Shown here in pieces: positions 1 through 7,144 of a stretch of DNA of 26,365 nucleotides; the first letter of the stretch is position 1; each line of letters starts with the position of its first letter. A program made the position numbers and the translations under genes. The DNA is from Gemmatimonadota bacterium (GTDB lineage: Bacteria > Gemmatimonadota > Gemmatimonadetes > Gemmatimonadales > GWC2-71-9): contig JAOUIC010000001.1 in the NCBI GenBank assembly GCA_029884275.1, positions 1 through 26,365 of the forward strand, in the 5' to 3' direction. The notes beneath the pieces are model-generated. The model worked only from the letters and a program-made list of their open reading frames with translations, did not search any database and was not told the DNA's origin.

Positions 1-458
1 GTCATCCGCTTGCCGTCAGGGTGGTCGGGAGGGACCTGGACTTCGAGGTCGCGCTGGTCCAGCGCCGGATCCGCGAGGGGGCGGTAAACGGTTTCCAGCG
101 TGATCCAGCTGTGGCCCCGCCGGGCCGGATCGATCCATGCCCGCACCCTGACCACGTCGGAACCGAGCCGCCGTGCGCTGGTGGGCGCCTTGGTGGTCGC
201 GTCGAACCACGCGGTCTCGATGTATCCGTCGCGCTCTTCCACCCGCGTGACCGGCAGCGAGTCGGCCTCCAGGATCTCGGACAGGACCCTGGTCGCGGTC
301 GGGACATCGAGGAAGATCTCTTCGCGGGCGGCGCCCCTCACCGGCGGGAAGTTGGGCCGGGGCGTGTACGGCTGGCACCCGGTGATGGCGACGAGCAGCA
401 GGAGCGCTGCGTGGGCAGCGACGAGCCGGATCATCGCCGGTCCGGTGATCCGGGTCAT
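1..458 (-). CDS. Hypothetical lipoprotein, 3' end outside the window
   Basis: The frame is open from an ATG at 458 down to the left edge (about 152 codons), so the C-terminus is missing. The N-terminus has a basic start, a hydrophobic stretch and a lipobox ending in I-T-G-C (Cys28), which indicates lipid anchoring after export. A second ATG (residue 9) gives a more typical signal peptide. The mature part reads as a soluble domain with the segments 'REEIFLDVPTATRVLSEIL' and 'DGYIETAWFD', and I do not recognise a family. The start overlaps the stop of the upstream membrane-protein gene as ATGA, so the two are probably translationally coupled and belong to the thiolase operon. Function unknown. 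Confidence 0.75.
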   Translation of the reverse strand, partial: MTRITGPAMIRLVAAHAALLLLVAITGCQPYTPRPNFPPVRGAAREEIFLDVPTATRVLSEILEADSLPVTRVEERDGYIETAWFDATTKAPTSARRLGSDVVRVRAWIDPARRGHSWITLETVYRPLADPALDQRDLEVQVPPDHPDGKRM

Positions 459-1291
459 CGTGGTCCCTCGATGGCGCGGCGGACCTCGTCGAGGATCGAG
501 CCCACCAGGCTGGCGCTTCCGCTTTGCAGCGCGTGCGCCGGCTTGATGGCGCCGCGCTCGAGATGGTCGAGTGCCCGCTCCAGGCCGAGCAGGGTACGCG
601 CCGGGACCGGCCGGAACCGCTTGCTGATTCCCCACCCGGCTCCGAGCGCCAGGGGCAGTGGCGCGATCGCAATCAGCCAGAACGCCGAGAGGACGCTGAG
701 CACCACAGTGGCGGCGACCCCCACCGAACCGACGGCGGCGATGCCGCCGATGTTCGCGGCCCGGACGGGGCGGAGATCCGCCGTCAGCGCCACGTGGCAG
801 TATCCGGGCTCGAGCCTCGTGACCGTCGCGACGAGCGTGGCGGCGCGGGCGAGCATGAACTGGCGGTTCCGCCCGAACACGGCGCTGCCACGCTTGAGTG
901 CGGCCTTCATGCCCCGGAGTGGCTCCCAGGTGATTCGGCCGGCCTGCTGGCGCTGGATGGTCAGGAGCTCCTCGTCCTCGACGTAGGCGATGAGCGCCCG
1001 TTCGACATCCTCGGGTTCTCCCCGCACGACCCGCTGGGCCGTCACGACCCCGTCGCCCATGGCGCGGTCGAGGAACCCGCGCGGCGGCGGGACCATGAGC
1101 CGGCCGCGCTCCTCGAGCAGCGCCTGGCGCAGGTAGGGCTCCGGGATGCCCACCTCGCGGCCCAGGGCGATCACCTCGTCGGGGGTGAGCGACTCCCCGA
1201 TGTCGCGCTCGCCGGTCTGGAGTTCCGCGGCGCGCTGGATGATCCGTTCGATCGCGGCCCGGTCGACCCGGGCGGGGAGATGTTCGCTCAT
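455..1291 (-). CDS. Hypothetical two-TM membrane protein with N-terminal helical regulatory-type domain
   Basis: The protein has 278 aa. Residues 10-65 form a charged helical segment of the type 'IERIIQRAAELQ...LTPDEVIALGREVGIPEPYLRQAL'. I recall similar segments at the N-termini of uncharacterised membrane proteins in soil phyla such as Gemmatimonadota and Acidobacteriota. Residues about 178-222 hold two adjacent hydrophobic segments (a TM hairpin), followed by a short basic stretch and an amphipathic C-terminus. The chosen ATG at 1291 overlaps the thiolase stop as ATGA; a longer in-frame extension to 1834 is only the antisense shadow of the thiolase. The gene's own stop overlaps the next start by 4 nt. 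No catalytic motif is visible and the role is unknown. Confidence 0.8.
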   Translation of the reverse strand: MSEHLPARVDRAAIERIIQRAAELQTGERDIGESLTPDEVIALGREVGIPEPYLRQALLEERGRLMVPPPRGFLDRAMGDGVVTAQRVVRGEPEDVERALIAYVEDEELLTIQRQQAGRITWEPLRGMKAALKRGSAVFGRNRQFMLARAATLVATVTRLEPGYCHVALTADLRPVRAANIGGIAAVGSVGVAATVVLSVLSAFWLIAIAPLPLALGAGWGISKRFRPVPARTLLGLERALDHLERGAIKPAHALQSGSASLVGSILDEVRRAIEGPR

Positions 1292-2493
1292 GCCAGCGCC
1301 TCGACGATGACCGCCTGTCCTTGTCCGCCGCCAATGCACGCGGCGGCGAGGCCGAGCCGCTTTCCGCTCCGTCGCAGGGCGTGCAGCAGGTGCAGGGTGA
1401 GCCGCGCCCCGCTCGCGCCGAGCGGGTGGCCGACGGCGATCGCGCCTCCGTCGACATTCGTGCGCGCGCGGTCCAGCCCCAGCTCGCGCTCCACGGCGAG
1501 GTACTGGGCCGCGAAGGCCTCGTTGATCTCCACCAGGTCCATGTCCTTGAGGCTCATCCCCGCCCGCTGGAGCGCCTGCCGGCTCGCCGGCACCGGCCCG
1601 ATGCCCATGATGCCCGGGTCCACTCCGGTCACGCCCCACGCCACCAGCCGGCCGATCGGCCGGAGGCCGTGCGCTGCGGTGAATTCCGGCGAGGCCAGCA
1701 CCAGCGCCGCGGCGCCGTCGCAGATGCCGGAGGCGTTGCCGGCCGTGACCACGCCGTCCTTCCGGAAGTACGGGGCGAGACGGGCCAGCCCCTCGGCGGT
1801 GGTGTCGGGGCGCCGGTGTTCGTCCTCGGCCCACGGCGCGGTCTGCCTTGTCTTGCGGTTGGTGACCGGGACCGGGACCAACTCATCGGTGAACACGCCC
1901 GCCTCCCATGCGGCCGCCGCCCGCTGCTGGCTCGAGAGCGCGACATCGTCCACCTCGGCGCGAGTGAGCCCGTGACGCTCGGCCAGCGCCTCGGCGGTCT
2001 CCGCCATCGAGCGGCTGCACCAGGAATCGCGCAGCGCCTCCCACAACAGGTCTTCGAGCGGGGAGGAGGCGCCGAGTCGCAGCCCCCAGCGCGCGCCCCG
2101 GACCACGTGTGGCGCCTGGCTCATGGATTCGGTGCCGCCGCAGAGGACGACCCGTGATTCCCCCAGCAGGATCTGGTGGGCCCCTTGGACGATCGCCTCG
2201 AACCCCGACCCGCAAAGCCGGTTGACCGTCACGGCTGGAGTCGAGATGGCGCAGCCGCTCCGCAGCGCGATGTGTCGCGTGAGGTAGATGGCGTCGGCGC
2301 TGGTCTGCAGCACGTTGCCGAACACGGCGTGGTCCACTGCCTCGGGGGAGATCCCCGCCCGGGCCATCGCGCCACGGGCCGCTACCTCGCCGAGATCGCT
2401 GGCGGAATGGTCCTTCAGCGTACCGCCGAAGGTGCCGAATCCAGTGCGCACGCCGGAGAGTATCAGCGCGGCCGGGGCGGTGGTGCCTGTCAT
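1288..2493 (-). CDS. Thiolase (acetyl-CoA C-acyltransferase)
   Basis: This 401-aa protein has the normal length for a degradative or biosynthetic thiolase, which condenses or cleaves acyl-CoA units in beta-oxidation, ketone-body or PHB-type metabolism. All catalytic landmarks are present: the nucleophilic Cys94 in 'NRLCGSGFEAI', the 'NEAFAAQ' motif near 324-330, His356 in 'GGAIAVGHPLGASGAR' and the second catalytic Cys386 in 'CIGGGQG'. 'CGGTESMSQAPH' near 118-129 is also typical. It lies 12 bp after the small secreted protein gene and overlaps the next gene by ATGA. The neighbours give no pathway partner (no hydroxyacyl-CoA dehydrogenase or CoA transferase), so the substrate cannot be assigned; acetoacetyl-CoA thiolase is the default guess. 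Confidence 0.95.
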   Translation of the reverse strand: MTGTTAPAALILSGVRTGFGTFGGTLKDHSASDLGEVAARGAMARAGISPEAVDHAVFGNVLQTSADAIYLTRHIALRSGCAISTPAVTVNRLCGSGFEAIVQGAHQILLGESRVVLCGGTESMSQAPHVVRGARWGLRLGASSPLEDLLWEALRDSWCSRSMAETAEALAERHGLTRAEVDDVALSSQQRAAAAWEAGVFTDELVPVPVTNRKTRQTAPWAEDEHRRPDTTAEGLARLAPYFRKDGVVTAGNASGICDGAAALVLASPEFTAAHGLRPIGRLVAWGVTGVDPGIMGIGPVPASRQALQRAGMSLKDMDLVEINEAFAAQYLAVERELGLDRARTNVDGGAIAVGHPLGASGARLTLHLLHALRRSGKRLGLAAACIGGGQGQAVIVEALA

Positions 2494-2505
2494 CTCAGCA
2501 CGCCG

Positions 2506-2955
2506 CTACTCGCCATCCTTCTCGGCGGCCTTCTCCGCTTCCTTGGCGGCCTCTGCATGGCGTTTGGCGGTGCGCTTCGCGTCCCAGTAGAGCTTCACGA
2601 TCATGGCGCGCCCCGCGGGAGGATCGGCGGAGAGCTCGTACTCGGCGGTGACGAAGACTTCGATTTCGTAGCTGTCGCCCGACATGGACTTCCTGACTCT
2701 GGGTCGCTGGACCCCGGACTGCAGCGGCCGAAGCTCCACCAGCCCGGGGGCGACCTGCGTCTGTGTCCGGTCGCCGAGTTCGACCCGGTAGGTATCACCG
2801 CCTCGGAGGACGACGCGGATGAACTCCCCCCGGGTGGTGAAGCTCTGGCTTGCCAGCAGGGTGTCGGTCGCCTTCTCCGCGGACGGCGCATCCTGGGCGG
2901 CCAGCGGGGCGCCCAGCAGTGCCAGCGCGGTGACGACGGTGGGTGAAATGCGCAT
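2506..2955 (-). CDS. Small secreted protein of unknown function
   Basis: The protein has 149 aa. The start at 2955 is chosen over an upstream in-frame codon because it follows a strong Shine-Dalgarno (AAGGAGAAGG) and opens a clean signal peptide, 'MRISPTVVTALALLGAPLAAQ', cleaved after A-A-Q. The mature protein is a predicted beta-rich domain of about 90 residues ('EFIRVVLRGGDTYRVEL', 'YEIEVFVTAEYELS'). It ends in a highly charged Ala/Lys/Glu helix (about 125-149). No family is recognised. It is the gene immediately upstream of the thiolase on the same strand (12-bp gap). It is probably periplasmic or surface-exposed. Confidence 0.75.
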   Translation of the reverse strand: MRISPTVVTALALLGAPLAAQDAPSAEKATDTLLASQSFTTRGEFIRVVLRGGDTYRVELGDRTQTQVAPGLVELRPLQSGVQRPRVRKSMSGDSYEIEVFVTAEYELSADPPAGRAMIVKLYWDAKRTAKRHAEAAKEAEKAAEKDGE

Positions 2956-3035
2956 ACTTCCTTCTCCTTGTTGAGCCTGGGCGCTGCCACGCTGCACTCA
3001 GGAAAATAGGCGGATTGGCGCCGGACAGGGGCTGC

Positions 3036-4559
3036 TCAGGGCGCCGACCGGGTGTACACCGCCTCGCCCTGCAGCCCGAGGACCGCTTCGCTCGGCTCGC
3101 CCTTCGGATCGAGCCGGAAGGTGACGAAGTCGCGGCCGAGGGAGCGGTCGCGCCAGGTGATCCGGTAGGTGTCGAAGTGCCAGCGGTCGAGATCGCCGAC
3201 GAAGGCCGGCCCCTGGCGCAGGACCGGCTTGTCGTCCTCGATCGCGAGGGTGAAATCGCCGTACATCCGGTGGCGGTAGGTACCGGCGAACCGCTCGACC
3301 GGGAGGGAGGGTTCGGTTCCGGTGATGCGGGAGGAGTCGATCTTCGCTTCGCGCTCCTTGCCCTCCTTGACGATGCTGTCGGTCGCCAGCTTCCACTCAC
3401 GGCTCCAGTCGCGGCCGCCACCGCCGATGAAGGCGTCGAAGATGCGGTATTGCAGCGGGGTGCGGAGCGGAGAGCCGCTGAGATTGGAGAGCATCACAAA
3501 GCCGACACCCTCCTCCGGCATGAGGGCCACGTACGCGGACATCCCGTCGAGGTTGCCGCCATGCTGGATCAGCATGCGTCCCCGGTAGTCCTGCAGGAAC
3601 CACCCCATCCCATACGCATAGAAGTGCCCCTCGGGAACCAGCTTCTGCAGCAGCCCGGTGCGGGGAATGACGGTGTGAGGCGAGTGGGTCTCGGCGATGA
3701 CCGCGGAGTCGACGATGCGGCGGTCTCCCAGGCGGCCGTCACGGAGCTGGAGGCGCACCCACTGCGCCATGTCGGCGACAGTGGAGTTGATGGACCCCGC
3801 GCCGCCGATGTTGTCCACGTTGCGCCAGCCGATCACCTGGATCGTGTCGTGAATCTCCTCATGAGGCGTTGCCACGTTCGCGAGCCCCTCGAGCGCCGTG
3901 ACCGAGGTGTTCGTCTCCAGCATGCCGAGCGGGAGGAAGATCTGCTCGCGCACCAGGCGGTCCCATGTCGTGCCCGCGGCCTTCGCCGCGATCTCCCCGG
4001 CCGCGGTGAACATGATGTTCTGGTAGCCGTAGGTGCTCCGGAAGCTCCAGCTCGGCTGGAGGTACCGGACCCGCTGCACGACCTCGTCGCGGGTGAACGC
4101 CGTCCCGTACCAGAGCCCGTCGCCGCGCGACAGGCCGCTCCGGTGACTGAGCAGGTCACGCAGCGTGAGTTCGCGGGTGACGTACGGGTCGAACACCTGG
4201 AATCCCGGCATGCGGTCGGCGGCGCGGTCGTCCCAGGCAAGCTTTCCGTCGCTGGCGAGCATCCCCACGAGGGTGGCGGTGAACGCCTTGCTGCACGACG
4301 CGATGGCGAACATGGTGTGTTCGTCGACCGGGTCGGGCTTCCCCAGCTCGCGTATCCCGAAGCCGCGGGAGAAGATGACCGAGTCGTCCTTGACGATGGC
4401 CAGCGCGAGTCCGGGCACCTTCCAGTCCTGCCGCATCTGTTCCACGTACGCGCTGAGTCCGTCGAGCGGGTCCTTGCTGGCGCGCTGGGCGATGAGTGTG
4501 GTCGCGCCGGTGGAAGCTGCAACGGCGGCAGTGCAGATGAACCAGCGGGCAGGTCGCAT
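3036..4559 (-). CDS. Serine hydrolase of the beta-lactamase / class C PBP fold, secreted
   Basis: The protein has 507 aa with an N-terminal signal peptide (about 1-24, ending T-L-I-A-Q). The SXXK nucleophile motif is S88-C-S-K91, the Tyr-x-Asn motif is Y179-Q-N181, and the third motif is H333-G-G. All three active-site elements of the class C beta-lactamase / D-alanyl-D-alanine carboxypeptidase / esterase superfamily are therefore intact. A C-terminal region of about 100 residues ('RFAGTYRHRMYGDFTLAIE...') matches the DUF3471-like lipocalin-type tail common in this family. The ATG at 4559 has GGAG about 8 nt upstream; the in-frame extension to 4658 overlaps the upstream gene. It follows the NTF2-like gene by 14 bp. 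The substrate could be a peptide, an ester or a beta-lactam; antibiotic resistance should not be assumed. Confidence 0.92.
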   Translation of the reverse strand: MRPARWFICTAAVAASTGATTLIAQRASKDPLDGLSAYVEQMRQDWKVPGLALAIVKDDSVIFSRGFGIRELGKPDPVDEHTMFAIASCSKAFTATLVGMLASDGKLAWDDRAADRMPGFQVFDPYVTRELTLRDLLSHRSGLSRGDGLWYGTAFTRDEVVQRVRYLQPSWSFRSTYGYQNIMFTAAGEIAAKAAGTTWDRLVREQIFLPLGMLETNTSVTALEGLANVATPHEEIHDTIQVIGWRNVDNIGGAGSINSTVADMAQWVRLQLRDGRLGDRRIVDSAVIAETHSPHTVIPRTGLLQKLVPEGHFYAYGMGWFLQDYRGRMLIQHGGNLDGMSAYVALMPEEGVGFVMLSNLSGSPLRTPLQYRIFDAFIGGGGRDWSREWKLATDSIVKEGKEREAKIDSSRITGTEPSLPVERFAGTYRHRMYGDFTLAIEDDKPVLRQGPAFVGDLDRWHFDTYRITWRDRSLGRDFVTFRLDPKGEPSEAVLGLQGEAVYTRSAP

Positions 4560-4573
4560 GGAAACTCCGGGGT

Positions 4574-5125
4574 TCAGTCGCCGTTCGAGGTGAGGTAGCG
4601 CGCCGGGATCGGGTTGTCGGGCCGCTCCCCCTCCCAAAGGACCGTGACGACCCACCACCGCGTTCCGTCCGAGCGCAGCTGGATGCTGTTGATGCCCCTC
4701 GCGAAGGGGAGTGAGTCGGCCTCTGCGTGGCGGCTTTCGTAACTGCTGAAGGCGTGCGCCATGTTGCCATAGCGCTCGCTCTGTCGGGCGATCTCCCGCT
4801 CGAAGAAGCCGTCCGCCTCGAGCTGCGAACCGGCGCGCGTGATGTACTCCTCGACGTCCCAGTTGACCAGGAACCAGGTGCCGTCCCGGCGCTTGCCGGT
4901 CGGGATCAGGCGGGCGCCCGGCGCGAACAGCGAGCGCATCCGGTTCCAGTCGCGTGGCGTTCCGGCCGGGCCCGAGATCACGTCATAGAGCGCGGCGATG
5001 ATGGCGTCCTCCGAGGCGACATCCGCCGGCCGGGCGGTGACCGGCGCGGCGGCAGCGGTGTCCTGTGCCCGGGCCGGCGCAGCGTGGACCGCCAGGAAGG
5101 CTGCCACGAACAAAGAAATCCGCAT
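4574..5125 (-). CDS. Secreted NTF2-like protein
   Basis: The protein has 183 aa with a clear signal peptide (1-21, ending A-R-A-Q). The mature part has the pattern of SnoaL/NTF2-like cone-fold proteins: 'IIAALYDVISGP...DWNRMRSLFAPGARLIP' followed by 'VEEYITRAG' and a C-terminal strand pair 'GINSIQLRSDGTRWWVVTVL'. Similar exported proteins are usually annotated only as nuclear transport factor 2 family, and the ligand is unknown. It sits 14 bp upstream of the serine hydrolase gene on the same strand, suggesting co-expression. No catalytic residue can be assigned. Confidence 0.8.
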   Translation of the reverse strand: MRISLFVAAFLAVHAAPARAQDTAAAAPVTARPADVASEDAIIAALYDVISGPAGTPRDWNRMRSLFAPGARLIPTGKRRDGTWFLVNWDVEEYITRAGSQLEADGFFEREIARQSERYGNMAHAFSSYESRHAEADSLPFARGINSIQLRSDGTRWWVVTVLWEGERPDNPIPARYLTSNGD

Positions 5126-5174
5126 GGGTCGGTCCGTGAAGTGTGGGGAGGGAACGCCGGGACCGAACGCTGCC

Positions 5175-5894
5175 TTACTCGGCGACGTAGTGCCCGCAGC
5201 TCACGCAGTGTTTCCAGCCGATCTCGATTTCGGCCTGGCAACTCGGGCAGCGGACCATGCTCTGGTTCTGGCCGCAGTGCGGACAGAAGTTCACGGTGCG
5301 GGTCGAGGGGAGTTTGCCGCCGCAGAAACTGCAGCGTGCTCCCGATTCCCGGCGTCGGGCGGACGGAGGATCGACGTCCGCGACGATGCGGGGCGGGGGA
5401 GGGAGCACGACCGCGGGCGGAGCCGGTTCAGCAGTGAAGGCGACCCGGCGGGCGCTCTCCAGCTGCGGGACCGGCGCGGATGCGGGTGGGGCCGCCGGGG
5501 CCGCCGCCGGAGGGTCGTCTTCCGGCGGTGCGAACTGCTCGTCGGGTCCGGGGCCGAGTGCGTGGGCCAGCGGCTCGGTACACAGCATGAGCTCCGCCCG
5601 CGGATGTTCCCGGAGCACTCCCAGGTCCGGGTTGGGAGAAGTCACCTGGTCGCGAAAGACCTGGGCGATGTCCTCGGAGCTCATCTGGACGTACCCCCCC
5701 TCGCCGGCACAGAGGCGGAGGATGAGCATGTCGTAGTCTTCCGCCGACTCGATGGAGAGCGATCGGCGGTTGGTCCGGTAAGGGATGATGGAGTTCAGCA
5801 GATCGGCCAGCGCGACGGGCCGGTGGAGGCGTGCCGGGTCAATCGCGATTAGGTTATCCACCAGGCGGCGAAAGAGCCGTTCAAGGTCAGTCAT
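5175..5894 (-). CDS. Double zinc-ribbon protein with Pro-rich linker
   Basis: The protein has 239 aa. Residues 1-110 form a helical domain without a recognised family ('RLFRRLVDNLIAIDPARL', 'AEDYDMLILRLCAGEGGY'). Residues about 120-180 are a Pro/Ala-rich linker. The C-terminus carries two consecutive treble-clef or ribbon zinc sites: C188-x2-C191...C204-x2-C207 and C216-x2-C219...C230-x2-C233. There is no signal peptide, so it is cytoplasmic. No Shine-Dalgarno precedes the ATG at 5894, and a good -35/-10 pair ends about 9 nt upstream, so the transcript may be leaderless. The N-terminal segment resembles domains that accompany regulatory zinc ribbons in a few phyla, but I cannot name it. It may bind nucleic acid or protein. 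Confidence 0.85.
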   Translation of the reverse strand: MTDLERLFRRLVDNLIAIDPARLHRPVALADLLNSIIPYRTNRRSLSIESAEDYDMLILRLCAGEGGYVQMSSEDIAQVFRDQVTSPNPDLGVLREHPRAELMLCTEPLAHALGPGPDEQFAPPEDDPPAAAPAAPPASAPVPQLESARRVAFTAEPAPPAVVLPPPPRIVADVDPPSARRRESGARCSFCGGKLPSTRTVNFCPHCGQNQSMVRCPSCQAEIEIGWKHCVSCGHYVAE

Positions 5895-5903
5895 CGCAGG
5901 CTG

Positions 5904-5932
5904 AGACTAGGGTAGCCCCACCGCAGTGTCAA
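5904..5932 (-). promoter_or_regulatory. Sigma70-type promoter for the zinc-ribbon gene
   Basis: On the minus strand, TTGACA (5932-5927) is followed by a 17-nt spacer and TAGTCT (5909-5904). The -35 is a perfect consensus and the spacing is ideal; the -10 keeps the T-A-n-n-n-T pattern. The expected start of transcription is about 5897, only 2-4 nt from the ATG at 5894, so little or no leader is transcribed. Confidence 0.6.
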
Positions 5933-5945
5933 GCAAGGAGTCTGC

Positions 5946-6809
5946 ATGCGTGTGATTCCGATGACCGCGGGTCTCCTGCTCGTGGCTGGTGCCGCTTGGG
6001 CGCAGGGGACCTGCAAGCCCGGCGATGGCTCCAATGAGGCCGAGGTTTTCCGGGACATGTCGGTCCCGCTGGCATTCAGTCAGGGGCAGGCGCCATGGAC
6101 TTTCCTTCCCGGGGCGATTCTCGCGGTGGCGGAGGTATCCGACGTCCCGACGATCGACGATAAGACCGCCACCCCCTCGAAGTGCCGGCCCGGCACCGGC
6201 CCCGACAACTGGGGGTCGGTCAGTATCGCGCCCAGGCTCCGGGTCGGGTTCTCGCTCTCCAACGCGGCCATGCTCGAAATGAGCTGGACTCCGCCCATTC
6301 GCATCTCGGGGGTCAAGCCCAACCTGTGGAGCTTTGCGCTTTCCCGGACGGTCCCGCTTGGCAAGAAGGGGGCGCTGATGACCGGGCGCATCCACACCAC
6401 GATCGGGAGTATCCGGGCTCCGGTGACCTGTTCAGAGGACGCCGTCGATGACCCCACGGATGTCTGCTACAACGGCGAGGTCTCCGACGACAAGTACAAG
6501 CCTGGCATCTACGGGGGCGAGCTGACCATCGGCAAGGACTTCGCCGGAGGGCGCCTGCGGCCCTACGCGGGCGGCGGGTACAACCTGCTGCGGCCGCGGT
6601 TCGAGCAGGATGCGCGCGATTCGACCGGCCAGAAGCTGGACCAGAAGGTCGAGGTCAACACCGGCCAGTGGATCGTCTTCGGCGGCCTCACCTGGGCCAT
6701 CGCTCCCGCCTTCCACGTGAGCGGCGAGGCCTACTCGGCGCCGGCGGACGCCTTCACCTGGCGGGCCCGGGCGACCTACGTGTTCGGGGGGAAACACAAG
6801 CGGCGCTAG
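5946..6809 (+). CDS. Secreted protein, probable outer-membrane beta-barrel
   Basis: The protein has 287 aa. The start at 5946 follows AAGGAG with 6-nt spacing and opens a signal peptide (1-20, ending A-W-A-Q). The mature protein alternates short amphipathic strands with turns rich in Gly, Asp and Pro: 'SVSIAPRLRVGFSLSNAAMLEMSW', shortened here to its key pattern of alternating hydrophobic residues, then 'RLRPYAGGGYNLL' and a last strand 'TWRARATYVFGG' near the C-terminus. This is typical of OmpA-like or OmpW-like barrels of unknown ligand. Four Cys residues occur in exported loops, so disulphides are possible. There is no partner gene: the neighbour upstream is divergent and the one downstream is a kinase relic. 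Confidence 0.7.
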   Translation: MRVIPMTAGLLLVAGAAWAQGTCKPGDGSNEAEVFRDMSVPLAFSQGQAPWTFLPGAILAVAEVSDVPTIDDKTATPSKCRPGTGPDNWGSVSIAPRLRVGFSLSNAAMLEMSWTPPIRISGVKPNLWSFALSRTVPLGKKGALMTGRIHTTIGSIRAPVTCSEDAVDDPTDVCYNGEVSDDKYKPGIYGGELTIGKDFAGGRLRPYAGGGYNLLRPRFEQDARDSTGQKLDQKVEVNTGQWIVFGGLTWAIAPAFHVSGEAYSAPADAFTWRARATYVFGGKHKRR

Positions 6810-6842
6810 CCGCCTCCGTTCTCCCAGGGGCCAGGAGATCGC

Positions 6843-7144
6843 GTGCACGGGCTGATCGAACGACTGCAGGCCGCGCTGGCAGGTCAGTACCGGGTTGACC
6901 GGGAGCGGCACCTCCCCCTTGACGAGAGGGTCGGTCTCATGGGGGAGTGCGCCAGCGCACTCGACTGCGCTCACGCCGCCAGCATCATCCACCGCGACAT
7001 CAAGCCCGAGAATGTCCTGCTGAGCGGTGGCCAGGCCTTGGTCGCCGACTTCGGCATCGCCCACATCGCCGAAGGCGCCCAGCCGCTCACCGAACCGAGC
7101 AGCGGCGCCTGCACGAGGAATTCCGGGCGGTCGCCCGGGACTGA
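6843..7144 (+). pseudogene. Remnant of a Ser/Thr protein kinase (Hanks type)
   Basis: A GTG at 6843 follows AGGAG (6833-6837). The first residues, 'LIERLQAALAGQYRVDRE', match the usual start of PknB-like kinases in Gemmatimonadota-type genomes. The reading frame then jumps directly to the C-lobe: 'LPLDERVGLMGECASALDCAH', the catalytic loop 'HRDIKPEN' and 'DFG'. The Gly-rich loop, the catalytic Lys, the alphaC Glu and everything after 'EGAQPLTE' (activation-loop end, APE, remaining C-lobe, TM region) are missing. A +1-frame tail 'RRLHEEFRAVARD' ends at the TGA 7142-7144 and looks like the original C-terminus. I infer two deletions from a once full-length gene. The in-frame ORF would run on to 7229 without kinase content. 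Confidence 0.75.

Noticed and set aside
455..1834. 459-aa version of the two-TM protein
   Set aside because: The extra N-terminal part is low-complexity Arg/Gly/Ala, an antisense-frame shadow inside the thiolase gene; ATGA overlap at 1291 marks the real start.
3036..4559. Antibiotic-resistance beta-lactamase
   Set aside because: Active-site motifs fit the wide serine-hydrolase superfamily and the DUF3471-like tail points to esterase or peptidase-type members; no basis for a resistance call.
2943..4598. 551-aa plus-strand ORF opposite the serine hydrolase
   Set aside because: High-GC antisense ORF with His/Arg/Gly-rich composition; the opposite strand has intact active-site motifs.
6800..6813. 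Hairpin GCGGC-GCTA-GCCGC at the end of the barrel gene as a terminator
   Set aside because: Only 5 bp, overlaps the stop codon and no T-run; chance hairpins are frequent at this GC content.
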